NCBI RefSeq assembly: GCF_030316885.1
Contig: NZ_JASZYQ010000002.1
Coordinates: forward strand, 814,001 to 878,000
Origin: Variovorax jilinensis
GTDB taxonomy: Bacteria > Pseudomonadota > Gammaproteobacteria > Burkholderiales > Burkholderiaceae_C
DNA length: 64,000 nt
Reading direction: 5' to 3'
Part shown: positions 38,945 to 47,608 of the stretch, piece by piece
Layout: each line of letters begins with the position of its first letter
Position numbering within the stretch: position 1 is the stretch's first letter
Made by a program: the position numbers and the translations under genes
Notes under the pieces: model-generated
Databases searched by the model: none
What the model was told of the DNA's origin: nothing
Seen by the model: the letters and a program-made list of their open reading frames with translations, nothing else

Positions 38945-40009
38945 CAACTCGTCAGCAGGATTCGGGCCTTGGCCCGGGAACTCGGATTCTCCCAAATCGG
39001 CATCGCGGGTGTCGATCTGTCGAGCGCCGAGCCCGGTCTGATGCAATGGCTGGCAGAAGGTTTCCACGGCGAGATGCTTTACATGGCTGCCCACGGGGCG
39101 CGCCGCGCGCGGCCGGCCGAGCTGGTGCCGGGCACCGTGTCGGTGATCACGGCGCGCATGGACTACCTGCCGCGCGCCACGCCCGACGACTGGCAGGCGG
39201 TCGAGTTCGCGCGCCTCGAGCGCCCGGGCGAAGGCATCGTCTCGCTCTATGCGCGCGGCCGCGACTATCACAAGGTGCTGCGCACGCGGCTTGCGCGTCT
39301 GTCCGAGCGGATCGCGGCCGAGGTCGGTCCGTTCGGACATCGGGCCTTCACCGATTCGGCACCGGTGCTCGAAGCCGAGCTGGCCTCGCGCAGCGGACAG
39401 GGCTGGCGCGGCAAGCACACGCTGGTGCTCGACCGCGACGCCGGCTCGATGTTCTTCCTCGGCGAGATCTACGTCGACATGCCGCTGCCGCCGAGCGAGC
39501 CGGTGACGCCGCATTGCGGCAGCTGCAGCGCCTGCATCGACATCTGCCCGACGCAGGCCATCGTCGCGCCCCACCGCCTCGATGCCCGGCGCTGCATCTC
39601 CTACCTGACGATCGAGCATGCGGGTCCGATCGCACCCGAGCTGCGCCCGCTGATCGGCAATCGCATCTACGGCTGCGACGATTGCCAGCTGGCCTGCCCG
39701 TGGAACAAGTTCGCCAAGAAGAGCGCGCTGCCCGACTTCGATGCCCGCGATGGACTCACGGGCCGCCAGCTCGGCGAGCTGTTCGCCTGGACCGAGGAAG
39801 ACTTCCTGCGCCGCACCGAAGGCAGCCCGATCCGCCGCATCGGCCACGAGCGCTGGTTGCGCAACGTGGCGGTGGCGCTCGGCAACGCGCTGCATGCGGG
39901 CCAGCCCGGGGCGCGCGAGGCGCTCGCCACGCGCAGCGAGGACCCGAGTCCGCTGGTGCGCGAGCACGTGGCCTGGGCCCTCGGCCGCGGCCCGGTCAGT
40001 GCCGGATGA
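38930..40009 (+). CDS. queG: Epoxyqueuosine reductase QueG
   Basis: The 359-residue cobalamin-dependent iron-sulfur enzyme makes the last step to queuosine in tRNA. Two 4Fe-4S motifs are seen: CGSCSACIDICPTQAI and CDDCQLACPWN, with VLDRDAGSMFFLGEI before them. A GTG start at 38930 is used, because family members begin with a helix like ARIRALARELGFSQIG and no ATG is available before residue 39. The GTG lies within tsaE's first codons on the opposite strand. The 3' end overlaps the next, convergent gene by 14 bases. Confidence 0.92.
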   Translation: MIGSHQLVSRIRALARELGFSQIGIAGVDLSSAEPGLMQWLAEGFHGEMLYMAAHGARRARPAELVPGTVSVITARMDYLPRATPDDWQAVEFARLERPGEGIVSLYARGRDYHKVLRTRLARLSERIAAEVGPFGHRAFTDSAPVLEAELASRSGQGWRGKHTLVLDRDAGSMFFLGEIYVDMPLPPSEPVTPHCGSCSACIDICPTQAIVAPHRLDARRCISYLTIEHAGPIAPELRPLIGNRIYGCDDCQLACPWNKFAKKSALPDFDARDGLTGRQLGELFAWTEEDFLRRTEGSPIRRIGHERWLRNVAVALGNALHAGQPGAREALATRSEDPSPLVREHVAWALGRGPVSAG

Positions 40010-40436
40010 TGGCCGAGATCTGAGCGCTGCCGCTGTCGAGCGAGCGCATCGAGCTGAGCCGGATCGACGCGTAGCGCAACTGCGCATTGGTGATCAGGCG
40101 GCCGACGAAGTGGCCGTTGAAACGCAGGTCGCGGCAGCCGCTGGCGACCAGGTCGATCGATGCGTTGGCCGACGTGATGTAGTCCATGCTGGAGCCCGCG
40201 AGCGTGCAGGCAGCTTCGGGAATGTGGCCGTGCACCGAGCCGTCGACCTCGATCAGCAGCACGCCCGGGTGCACCTCGGGCGGGCCCTGCCCGCCGGTGT
40301 CGGGCTGGGTCACGTAGAAGAGGAAGGAGCCGCTCCAGCGCCCCTGGTAGCGCGTGTAGTCCGGGGCCTGGGCCCGTACCGGCAGCGCCATCGCCAGCAA
40401 CGTGGCAGCGACGACGGCCAGGAGGTGGTAGCGCAT
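39996..40436 (-). CDS. Small exported protein of unknown function
   Basis: The 146-residue protein has a clear signal peptide (MRYHLLAVVAATLLAMA to VRAQA, about 23 residues). The mature part is small, beta-rich by appearance (GRWSGSFLFYVTQ, HPGVLLIEVDGSVHG) and has two Cys residues (in EAACTLAG and ASGCRDLRF) that could pair in the periplasm. I do not recognise a family. It is separated from the AEC transporter gene upstream by 9 bp, so they are probably co-transcribed. Confidence 0.7.
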   Translation of the reverse strand: MRYHLLAVVAATLLAMALPVRAQAPDYTRYQGRWSGSFLFYVTQPDTGGQGPPEVHPGVLLIEVDGSVHGHIPEAACTLAGSSMDYITSANASIDLVASGCRDLRFNGHFVGRLITNAQLRYASIRLSSMRSLDSGSAQISAIIRH

Positions 40437-40445
40437 CGGGCCATC

Positions 40446-41378
40446 CTACGTGATCAGGGCGAGCGCAAAGGGCAGGCTCAGCACGCCGAGCAGCGTCGAC
40501 AGCGTCACCAGTCCGGCCACGTACGGTCCGTTGTAGCCCATGCGCGCCGCCAGCACGTAGGCGCTGGAGGCGGTCGGCACCGCGGAGAAGGTCATCAGCA
40601 CGGCGGCCTGGCCCGGCTGCAGCTTGAGCACGATGCACAGTGCCCAGCCGATCAGCGGCAGCAGCAGGTGGCGGATGGTGAGCACAGAGACGGCCAGCAG
40701 CTTGCCGCGCGCGATGGTCGCGAACTGCATGCCGGCGCCCGCAGCCATCAGGCCCAGCGCCAGCGATGCGGCGCCGATGCGTGTCAGCGTGGGCTCGAAC
40801 CAGCCCGGCACGCCGAGCCCGAGCAGATTGGCGATCAGGCCGGTGAGCGTGGCGATGATCAGCGGATTGCGCGCCAGCTGCCCCGCCAGGCCCTTCTGCG
40901 CATGGCGCGCCATCGGCCAGACCGCGGCGATGTTGCACAACGGCACGCAGACGCCGATCAGCACCGCGATCATGAGCAGGCCCTCGGGGCCTGCCACCCG
41001 ATCGGCCAGCGCGAGGCAGATGAAGGAATTGAAGCGGAAGGCTACCTGCGCGCTCGATGCGTGGTCGCGGCGGTCGATGTGGGACGAGAGGCCGGGCAGG
41101 AAGGGCAGGGCGTAGGCCAGCGCGATGCCCGACAGCACGACGCCGAGGCCGGCCGTGAGCAGGTGCGAGGTGGCGCCGAAGTCGATCGGGCTGCGCACGA
41201 TCGAATGGAACAGTAGGACCGGAAAAAGAAAGTAGTAGACCAGGCTTTCGACCTGGTCCCAGATGCGGCGGTCCAGTGCCGTGTAGCGGCACAGCAGCCA
41301 GCCGCAGGCGATCAGCGAGAAGTCGGGAAAGAGGAGCTGGGCGTAGTTCACCGCGTCGAGGATATCCCGCAAGTCCAT
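40446..41378 (-). CDS. AEC-family (auxin efflux carrier-like) transporter
   Basis: The 310-residue inner-membrane protein has about ten hydrophobic segments in two five-helix bundles, as in AEC/BASS-fold permeases. LIATLTGLIANLLGLGVPG and LVTLSTLLGVLSLPFALAL are typical of the family. Bacterial members transport organic acids such as malate, or amino acids. It is divergent from a Bug-type binding protein at 41456, with 77 bp between start codons. Confidence 0.85.
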   Translation of the reverse strand: MDLRDILDAVNYAQLLFPDFSLIACGWLLCRYTALDRRIWDQVESLVYYFLFPVLLFHSIVRSPIDFGATSHLLTAGLGVVLSGIALAYALPFLPGLSSHIDRRDHASSAQVAFRFNSFICLALADRVAGPEGLLMIAVLIGVCVPLCNIAAVWPMARHAQKGLAGQLARNPLIIATLTGLIANLLGLGVPGWFEPTLTRIGAASLALGLMAAGAGMQFATIARGKLLAVSVLTIRHLLLPLIGWALCIVLKLQPGQAAVLMTFSAVPTASSAYVLAARMGYNGPYVAGLVTLSTLLGVLSLPFALALIT

Positions 41379-41455
41379 GGGTTATCCACGAGGTGCCGCA
41401 CCGGGGCCTGCCGCTAGCATCGGACCCTTTGCTTTCAAGGCCAAGGAGTCTTCAC

Positions 41456-42430
41456 ATGCATCGTCGTCAATGGGGTGCCTGCATCGGCGCCGTCGCGCTG
41501 GTCGCGGTCGCCGGATCGAGCTTTGCGCAGGGTTACCCGAACAAGGTGGTCGAGCTGCAGGTGCCGTTCGCACCCGGCGGCACCACCGACATCGTGGCGC
41601 GCGTCATCTCCGAGCCGCTCGGCAAGGCGCTGGGCCAGAGCGTGGTGGTGATCAACAAGGCGGGTGGCGGCGGCATCGTGGGTGCAGCCGAGACCGCGCG
41701 CGCGGCTCCCGACGGCTACAAGCTCGGCGTCGCAACCGTCTCGAGCACGGCGGCCAATCCGGCCATCAACCCGAAGACGCCGTACGACCCGATCAACGAC
41801 TTCACGCCGATCGTGAACATCGCGGCAACGCCGAACATCATCGCGGTGCATCCGAGCTTCCCGGCCAAGAACTACGCCGAGTTCGCGGCCGAGATCAAGA
41901 AGAATCCCGGCAAGTACTCCTATGCCTCGTCCGGCACCGGTGGCATCGGCCACCTGCTGATGGAGCTCTACAAGAGCCTGACCAACACCTACGTCACCCA
42001 CATCCCGTACCGCGGCGCGGGCCCGGCGCTCAACGACGTGGTGGCGGGCCAGGTGCCGATCATGTTCGACAACATCCCGTCGGCCCTGCCCTTCATCCAG
42101 ACCGGCAAGCTGGTGCCGATCGTGGTGTCGGCGCCGCAGCGGCTGGCCGCGCTGCCCAACGTGCCGACCTTCAAGGAAGTGGGCCTCGAGCCGGTCAACC
42201 GCATGGCCTACTACGGCATCCTCGGTCCCAAGGGCCTGCCCAAGGAAGTGGTCGACAAGGTCAACGCCGGCGTCAAGAAGGCGGTCGAGGACCCGGCGGT
42301 GCGCAAGCGCATCGAGGAGACGGGGTCGCTGGTCGTCGCCAACTCGCCGCAGCAGTTCGCGGACCAGATCAAGGCCGAGTACGAGGTCTACAAGCAGGTG
42401 GTGGCCAAGCAGAAGCTGACGCTGGATTGA
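41456..42430 (+). CDS. Bug/TctC-family periplasmic solute-binding protein
   Basis: The 324-residue protein has a signal peptide (MHRRQWGA to GSSFAQ, about 23 residues), then YPNKVVELQVPFAPGGTTD, the standard Bug entry, and a second motif INKAGGGGIVGAAE. AAGGAG lies eight bases before the ATG at 41456. A strong terminator follows the stop. No TctAB membrane partners are in the window. The ligand is likely a small dicarboxylate or aromatic acid but cannot be assigned. Confidence 0.92.
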   Translation: MHRRQWGACIGAVALVAVAGSSFAQGYPNKVVELQVPFAPGGTTDIVARVISEPLGKALGQSVVVINKAGGGGIVGAAETARAAPDGYKLGVATVSSTAANPAINPKTPYDPINDFTPIVNIAATPNIIAVHPSFPAKNYAEFAAEIKKNPGKYSYASSGTGGIGHLLMELYKSLTNTYVTHIPYRGAGPALNDVVAGQVPIMFDNIPSALPFIQTGKLVPIVVSAPQRLAALPNVPTFKEVGLEPVNRMAYYGILGPKGLPKEVVDKVNAGVKKAVEDPAVRKRIEETGSLVVANSPQQFADQIKAEYEVYKQVVAKQKLTLD

Positions 42431-42454
42431 CCGGCGTTCGCGCGCCATCGCAAG

Positions 42455-42481
42455 GCCGCTCTCCGGAGCGGCTTTCTTTTT
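42455..42481 (+). terminator. Rho-independent terminator after the bug gene
   Basis: A 7-bp perfect stem GCCGCTC/GAGCGGC (42455-42461 with 42466-42472), loop TCCG, is followed by TTTCTTTTT. It separates the binding-protein gene from xerD, whose ATG is 17 bp further on. Confidence 0.9.
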
Positions 42482-42497
42482 GCTATCTTTGCGCCGG

Positions 42498-43412
42498 ATG
42501 ACAGAGGCCGCGGAATCCCCGATCGAAACCCCCGAGATCGACGATTTCGTCGATGCGCTGTGGCTCGAGGACGGGCTGTCGAAGAACACGCTGGCCGCCT
42601 ATCGGCGCGATCTCTCCCTGTTCGCCCAGTGGCTGCACGCGAAGCGCGGCACGCCGCTGAATGGCGCGCTGGAGAGCGACCTGCAGGCCTACATGGGCGC
42701 GCGGCTGTCCGACAAGGGCAAGGCGACCTCGGCCAATCGCCGGCTCACGGTCTTCAAGCGCTATTTCCGCTGGGCGCTGCGCGAGCATCGCATCGCCGCC
42801 GATCCGAGCCTCCGGCTGGCGCCGGCGCGGCAGATGCCGCGTGCCATCAAGACGCTGTCGGAGCAGCAGGTCGACGACCTGCTGGCCGCGCCCGACGTCG
42901 ACACGCCGCTCGGGCTGCGCGACCGGGCGATGCTCGAGCTCATGTATGCGAGCGGCTTGCGCGTGAGCGAGCTCGTGGCGCTCAAGGTGTTCGACACCAG
43001 CCTCAACGACGGTGTGGTGCGGGTGCTCGGCAAGGGCAGCAAGGAGCGCCTCGTGCCGTTCGGCGGCGAGGCGCGGCGCTGGATCGAGCGCTACCTGGAG
43101 GACGCGCGGCCGCTGATCCTCGACGGCCAGCAGACGCCCGACCTGTTCGTCACCGCGCGCGGCGCCGGGATGACGCGCGTGATGTTCTGGATCATCGTGA
43201 AGAAGACCGCGCAGGCGGCCGGCATCCACGTGCCGCTGTCGCCGCACACGCTGCGCCATGCCTTCGCCACCCACCTGCTCAATCATGGTGTCGACCTGCG
43301 CGCGGTGCAGCTGCTGCTGGGCCACGCCGACATCTCCACCACCACCATCTACACCCACGTGGCGCGCGAACGCCTCAAGCAGATGCACGCCAGGCACCAT
43401 CCGCGCGGGTAG
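42498..43412 (+). CDS. xerD: Site-specific tyrosine recombinase XerD
   Basis: The 304-residue recombinase acts with XerC at dif to resolve chromosome dimers. The N-terminal SAM-like core-binding domain (about 12-105) includes GLSKNTLAAYRRDL. Catalytic residues are R155 (SGLRVSEL), K179 (GKGSKER), H250 and R253 (HTLRHAFATHL), H276 (LGHADI) and the nucleophile Y285 (TIYTHV). ATG at 42498. It lies between two Bug genes that are probably unrelated in function; the second starts 26 bp after its stop and may share its transcript. Confidence 0.93.
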   Translation: MTEAAESPIETPEIDDFVDALWLEDGLSKNTLAAYRRDLSLFAQWLHAKRGTPLNGALESDLQAYMGARLSDKGKATSANRRLTVFKRYFRWALREHRIAADPSLRLAPARQMPRAIKTLSEQQVDDLLAAPDVDTPLGLRDRAMLELMYASGLRVSELVALKVFDTSLNDGVVRVLGKGSKERLVPFGGEARRWIERYLEDARPLILDGQQTPDLFVTARGAGMTRVMFWIIVKKTAQAAGIHVPLSPHTLRHAFATHLLNHGVDLRAVQLLLGHADISTTTIYTHVARERLKQMHARHHPRG

Positions 43413-43438
43413 AACCATCCATCCCGGAGTTTCCATCG

Positions 43439-44413
43439 ATGTCTTCGTCCGTTCGTCCGCGCAGCCTGCTGGCCGCGCTCGGCCTCCTTTTCCTCAATGC
43501 CGCGGCCCAGGCACAGGTCGTGCCCAAGACCATCCGCCTCGTGGTCGCCTACCCGTCGGGCGGTGTCAGCGACGTGGTGGCGCGGGCGCTGGCCGACAAG
43601 CTCGCGGCCCAGCTCGGCAGCACGCTGGTGGTGGAGAACCGGGCCGGCGCGAGCGGCACCATCGGCATGGACGCGGTCGCCAAGGCAGCGCCCGACGGCG
43701 CCACGCTGGGCTTCTCGGCCATCAGCCCGCTGGTGCTCAGTCCGCACCTGGGGCGCTTGCCATTCGATCCGCTCAAGGACGTCGCGCCGGTGGCGAGCGT
43801 CATGTATTCGCCGGTGCTGCTGATGGCGACCTCCGCCACCGGCACGCGCGACCTGCAAAGCCTGCTCGACGATGCGCGCGCCCGGCCCGGGGCGGTGCGC
43901 TGGGCCACATCGGGGCAGGCCTCGCTGGGCCATATCGTGCTCGAGCAGTTGCGCGGCGCCGCCAAGGTCGACATCACGCACATTCCGTACAAGGGCGGCG
44001 GCCAGCAGCTGAACGACGCCATCGGCGGCCAGTTCGAGGTGCTGTCGACCAATGCCGGGCCCAGCATCTCGGCCCAGATCCAGGCCGGCAAGCTGCGGCC
44101 GCTCGCGGTCGGTGCGCCGGCGCGGCTCGAGAATCTGCCCCGCGTGCCGACGCTGGCCGAGCTGGGCTTCGCGGCGGCCAACCTGTCGTCGCAGTTCGGC
44201 GTCTTCGCGCCGGCCGGCACGCCCGCGATCCTGATCGAGAAGTACAACGTCGAGATCAACAAGGCGCTCGCGAGCCCCGACCTGCGGGCCCGTCTGCTGG
44301 CCACCGACAACGTGCCGACGGGCGGCTCGATCGACAGCTTCGCGGCCGAGATACGGACCGAGTACGAGAACAACGGCCGGGTGGTCAGGTCAGCCGGCAT
44401 CAAGGCCGAATGA
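43439..44413 (+). CDS. Bug/TctC-family periplasmic solute-binding protein
   Basis: The 324-residue protein has a signal peptide (MSSSVRPRS to AAAQA, about 25 residues) and the Bug fold: KTIRLVVAYPSGGVSDVVA and ENRAGASGTIGMDAVA. CCGGAG lies ten bases before the ATG. The sequence is clearly different from the other two Bug proteins here, so the three are not a recent amplification. It ends 42 bp before the TetR gene start. Confidence 0.9.
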   Translation: MSSSVRPRSLLAALGLLFLNAAAQAQVVPKTIRLVVAYPSGGVSDVVARALADKLAAQLGSTLVVENRAGASGTIGMDAVAKAAPDGATLGFSAISPLVLSPHLGRLPFDPLKDVAPVASVMYSPVLLMATSATGTRDLQSLLDDARARPGAVRWATSGQASLGHIVLEQLRGAAKVDITHIPYKGGGQQLNDAIGGQFEVLSTNAGPSISAQIQAGKLRPLAVGAPARLENLPRVPTLAELGFAAANLSSQFGVFAPAGTPAILIEKYNVEINKALASPDLRARLLATDNVPTGGSIDSFAAEIRTEYENNGRVVRSAGIKAE

Positions 44414-44420
44414 AGGGCGC

Positions 44421-44455
44421 TTGATCTTTCAGATTGCCTACCTTATAGTAGGTAG
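44421..44455 (+). promoter_or_regulatory. tetR promoter with overlapping operator
   Basis: TTGATC (44421-44426), 17 bases, then TATAGT (44444-44449) form a good sigma-70 promoter. The expected start point, 6-8 bases after the -10 box, falls on the ATG at 44456, and no Shine-Dalgarno exists, so the mRNA is probably leaderless. The 18-base CTACC-N8-GGTAG palindrome at 44438-44455 overlaps the -10 box. The same pattern precedes the thiolase gene, so it is probably the TetR operator. Confidence 0.68.
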
Positions 44456-45016
44456 ATGATCGCTGCCAACACCCTGACCGCCGCCACCACGCGCGAGCAG
44501 ATCCTGCAGGTCGCGCAGGGACTGATCCAGACCCGTTCCTATCTGGGCTTCAGCTTCCAGGACGTGGCCGATCAGGTGGGCATCCGCAAGGCGAGCCTCT
44601 ATCACCACTTCGCCACCAAGGAAGCGCTCGGCATCGAGGTGATGCGCGCGGCCACCCAGGCCTTCAAGGGCTGGACCGGCGCGAAGACCCGAACGCCCGA
44701 GGCCGCGCTCGAGGCCTATTTCCGCATGTACCGCAATGGCCTGCATGCCGGCGCCGGCATCTGTCCGGCCGGGGCGCTGGCGCCGGGCTGGGACTGCATC
44801 GACGAACAGCTCAAGCTGGCGGTGCGCGAGCTGCGGCAGACGCAGGTGCTCTGGCTCAGCGGCGTGCTCGGCGGGCTGGCGCCGCGGCAACCGGCGGCAG
44901 CGGCCGGCTACGTGTTCGCGGTCTGCCAGGGTGCGTTGCTCTCGGCCCGCATGACCGGACGGGTGGAGGATTTCGACGAAACGATCGAACAGTTGAAGCC
45001 GTCGCTCGCACGCTGA
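44456..45016 (+). CDS. TetR-family transcriptional repressor of the thiolase module
   Basis: The 186-residue protein has the TetR helix-turn-helix at about residues 25-65 (FSFQDVADQVGIRKASLYHHFATKE, split by eye into helix 2, turn and recognition helix). The C-terminal ligand domain includes GAGICPAGALAPGW and a Cys-containing segment. Ligand is probably an acyl-CoA, by analogy to TetR regulators next to thiolases. A strong terminator follows, so it is transcribed alone; the operator pair suggests it represses itself and the downstream thiolase. Confidence 0.87.
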   Translation: MIAANTLTAATTREQILQVAQGLIQTRSYLGFSFQDVADQVGIRKASLYHHFATKEALGIEVMRAATQAFKGWTGAKTRTPEAALEAYFRMYRNGLHAGAGICPAGALAPGWDCIDEQLKLAVRELRQTQVLWLSGVLGGLAPRQPAAAAGYVFAVCQGALLSARMTGRVEDFDETIEQLKPSLAR

Positions 45017-45033
45017 GCGGCAGCGCATCTCGC

Positions 45034-45058
45034 GGCACGATACTTCGTGCCTTTTTTT
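45034..45058 (+). terminator. Rho-independent terminator after tetR
   Basis: A perfect 7-bp stem GGCACGA/TCGTGCC (45034-45040 with 45045-45051), loop TACT, is followed by seven T residues. It ends tetR transcription and leaves the thiolase gene to its own promoter. Confidence 0.92.
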
Positions 45059-45069
45059 GGCCGATTGGA

Positions 45070-45087
45070 CTACCGATTGGTAGGTAG
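45070..45087 (+). promoter_or_regulatory. Putative TetR operator upstream of the thiolase gene
   Basis: CTACC-GATTGGTA-GGTAG has the same CTACC-N8-GGTAG layout as the site before tetR (44438-44455); the two 18-mers agree at 14 positions. It lies 18-35 bases upstream of the thiolase ATG. A nested CTACC-GATT-GGTAG (45070-45083) is an even tighter palindrome. Confidence 0.65.
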
Positions 45088-45104
45088 TTAACTGGAGATA
45101 TTCA

Positions 45105-46238
45105 ATGAAAGCAGTCATCGCCGGCTACGCCCGTTCCCCGTTTCATTTCGCCCGCAAGGGTGCCCTTGCCGAGGTTCGCCCCGACACGCTGGCCGCGCAG
45201 GTGGTCCGTGGCCTGCTGGCGCGGACCGACCTCGACCCCGCGCTGCTCGAGGACGTGATCCTCGGCTGCGCCTATCCCGAATCCTCGCAGGGCAACAACC
45301 TCGCGCGCATCGTCGGCCTGCTGGCCGGCCTGCCGCACGAAGTGGCCGGCATGACGGTCAACCGCTTCTGCGGCTCCTCGATGCAGGCGGTGCACATCGC
45401 GGCGGCGCAGATCGAGGCCGGCATGGGCGACGCCTTCCTGTGCGTGGGCGTGGAGTCGATGACGATGGTGCCGCAGGGCGGCTTCAACTTCTCGCCGAGC
45501 CCCGAATTGCTCGCGAATTCCGATGCCTACATCTCGATGGGAGAGACCGCCGAGAACGTCGCCGAGCGCTGGCACGTGAGCCGTGCCGACCAGGAGGCGC
45601 TGGCCGTGGATTCGCACCGCAAGGCGGCCGAAGCGCGCGAGCAGGGACGACTCGCAGGAGAGATCGTCGCCATCACGCTGCCCAGCGGCGACAGCGTCGC
45701 GGCCGACGGCTGCATCCGGCCCGCGACCACGGCCGAGGCCCTGGCCGCGCTGCGCCCGGCCTTCAGGCCCGACGGCGTGGTCACGGCGGGCACCTCGTCG
45801 CCGCTGACCGACGGCGCCGCCGCAGTGCTCGTGACCAGCGATGCCTTCGCCGCGGCCCACGGCCTCGAGCCGCTCGCGCGCATCCGCGCCTTCGCCTCGG
45901 TCGGCGTCGATCCGGCCGTGATGGGCATCGGGCCGATTCCGGCCACGCGCCGTGCGCTCGCCCGCGCCGGTCTCACGGTGGGCGACCTCGACGTGATCGA
46001 GATCAACGAGGCCTTCTCGTCGCAGGCGCTGGCCTGCATCCGCGATCTCGGCCTCGATCCGGCCAAGGTCAACCTCGACGGCGGCGGGCTCGCGATCGGC
46101 CATCCGCTCGGCGCCACCGGTGCGCGCATCACGGGCAAGGCGGCGGCGCTGCTGGCGCGCGCGAGCGGCCGCTATGCACTCGCCACGCAGTGCATCGGTG
46201 GCGGGCAGGGCATCGCCACGGTGCTCGAGCGCGCCTGA
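45105..46238 (+). CDS. Thiolase (acetyl-CoA C-acyltransferase)
   Basis: The 377-residue enzyme condenses or cleaves acyl-CoA. The catalytic Cys89 is in VNRFCGSSMQAVH, the His is in GLAIGHPLGATGARI and the second Cys in QCIGGGQG; EINEAFSSQALA is also typical. It is slightly shorter than usual FadA (about 390) but has all motifs. GGAGA lies nine bases before the ATG. The MaoC-type dehydratase gene follows after 44 bp, and a TetR operator precedes it. This fits a small beta-oxidation unit controlled by an acyl-CoA-sensing TetR. Confidence 0.93.
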   Translation: MKAVIAGYARSPFHFARKGALAEVRPDTLAAQVVRGLLARTDLDPALLEDVILGCAYPESSQGNNLARIVGLLAGLPHEVAGMTVNRFCGSSMQAVHIAAAQIEAGMGDAFLCVGVESMTMVPQGGFNFSPSPELLANSDAYISMGETAENVAERWHVSRADQEALAVDSHRKAAEAREQGRLAGEIVAITLPSGDSVAADGCIRPATTAEALAALRPAFRPDGVVTAGTSSPLTDGAAAVLVTSDAFAAAHGLEPLARIRAFASVGVDPAVMGIGPIPATRRALARAGLTVGDLDVIEINEAFSSQALACIRDLGLDPAKVNLDGGGLAIGHPLGATGARITGKAAALLARASGRYALATQCIGGGQGIATVLERA

Positions 46239-46282
46239 GGCGGCCCGGAGACAATCGCCGATCCTCGAGACAGGAGAGCCCC

Positions 46283-46750
46283 ATGACCGCATCCGATGCC
46301 GCGCCGCCGAAGCTGTACCTCGACGACCTCAAGCCCGGCGACCGCTTCACGAGCGCCGACCATGCACTCGACGCGGCGCAGATCATCGAGTTCGCGAGCC
46401 GCTTCGATCCCCAGCCCTTCCACACCGACGCCGAGGCCGCGAAAGCGACCTTCTTCCAGGGCCTGGCGGCCAGCGGCTGGCACACGGCCGCGATCACGAT
46501 GCGCCTGCTGGTCACGAGCGGCATTCCGCTGGCCGACGGCATCATCGGCTCGGGGGGCGAACTCCAGTGGCCCAGGCCGACGCGGCCGGGCGACGTGCTG
46601 CATGTCGAGAGCGAGGTGGTGGAGGTGGTGCCGTCGCGCTCGAAGCCCGATCGCGGCATGGTCCAGATGCGATGCGAGACGCTGAACCAGCACGGTGAGG
46701 TGCTGCAGCGCTTCACGCCCCGGCTGGTGGTGATGAAGCGGCCGGGCTGA
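46283..46750 (+). CDS. MaoC-like hot-dog dehydratase
   Basis: The 155-residue protein has the MaoC/R-specific enoyl-CoA hydratase fold. The catalytic Asp/His are in FASRFDPQPFHTDAEAA (about residues 40-56), and WPRPTRPGDVLHV is a second conserved patch. Proteins of this type hydrate enoyl-CoA (R-specific) or hydrate/dehydrate hydroxyacyl-CoA. GGAGA lies nine bases before the ATG. It is most likely the second gene of the TetR-controlled thiolase operon. Confidence 0.87.
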   Translation: MTASDAAPPKLYLDDLKPGDRFTSADHALDAAQIIEFASRFDPQPFHTDAEAAKATFFQGLAASGWHTAAITMRLLVTSGIPLADGIIGSGGELQWPRPTRPGDVLHVESEVVEVVPSRSKPDRGMVQMRCETLNQHGEVLQRFTPRLVVMKRPG

Positions 46751-46758
46751 GCGAGGGT

Positions 46759-47568
46759 TCAGGGGCGGCCCGGCGACAGCTCGTCCAGTTCCTCGGCCGT
46801 GAAGCCGGCCAGTGCGCGCGCTTCCAGGTTGAACGGCGCGCGCAGCTGCGGCGCCTCGTGGCGCCGGTAAAGCACCCGGTAGTGGGCCAGCGGATCGAGA
46901 CCGTCGCGCTCGCACAGCCAGCGGTACCAGCGGTTGCCGATCGCGACATGGCCGACCTCGTCGCGCAGGATGATGTCGAGGATCGCGCAGGCTGCGAGCG
47001 CATCGGGCGTAGCCACGCGACGCAGCTTGGCCTGGATCAGCGGCGTGGCGTCCAGCCCGCGGGCCTCGAGCGTGCGCGGCACCAGCGCCATGCGACCGAC
47101 CACGTCGTCCCGCGTCTTCTCGCACATGCGCCAGAGCCCGTCGTGGCCCGTGAAGTCGCCGTAGGCGTGGCCCATCGACTGCAGGTGCGCATGCAGCAGC
47201 GTGAAGTGCAGGGCCTCCTCGTCGGCCACGCGCAGCCAGTCGCGGTAGTAGGCCTCGGGCATGCCGTCGAAGCGCCAGGCGGCGTCGAGCGCAAGGTTGA
47301 TGGCGTTGAACTCGATGTGGCAGATCGAATGGATCAGTGCGGCGCGGCCTTCCGCCGTGAAGGGCGAGCGCTTGCCGACATCGGTGGCCGAAACCTGCAG
47401 CGGCCGTTCGGGGCGGCCGGGCACGCCGGCCTCGTCACCCGGCGTACGCAGCGGCTGCATGTCGAGCGGACCGCGGGGCGGGGCCGCGAAGACCGCGCGC
47501 GTCGCCTCCACCTTGCGGGCGGGGTCTGTCAGGCGCAGGGCGGCGAGGGCGCCAAGTCGGGGATGCAT
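46759..47568 (-). CDS. DUF455 ferritin-like protein
   Basis: The 269-residue cytoplasmic protein belongs to DUF455, a ferritin-like four-helix family. [19 protein letters not shown] (about residues 82-100), the EEALHFTLL segment (about 116-124) and the [13 protein letters not shown] segment (about 202-214) carry the Glu and His ligands expected for a di-iron site. Function is unknown, though a tRNA- or amino-acid-modifying oxygenase is a reasonable guess from fold. It is convergent with the MaoC gene (8 bp apart) and divergent from the carbonic anhydrase gene (40 bp). Confidence 0.85.
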   Translation of the reverse strand: MHPRLGALAALRLTDPARKVEATRAVFAAPPRGPLDMQPLRTPGDEAGVPGRPERPLQVSATDVGKRSPFTAEGRAALIHSICHIEFNAINLALDAAWRFDGMPEAYYRDWLRVADEEALHFTLLHAHLQSMGHAYGDFTGHDGLWRMCEKTRDDVVGRMALVPRTLEARGLDATPLIQAKLRRVATPDALAACAILDIILRDEVGHVAIGNRWYRWLCERDGLDPLAHYRVLYRRHEAPQLRAPFNLEARALAGFTAEELDELSPGRP

Positions 47569-47608
47569 CCCTACAATTCTAGTTTTTCGACCCTTGGAGA
47601 CACTCGCG

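Noticed and set aside
42498..43412. Integrase of a mobile element
   Set aside because: Length, motifs and lack of flanking tRNA, att repeats or phage genes fit the housekeeping recombinase XerD.
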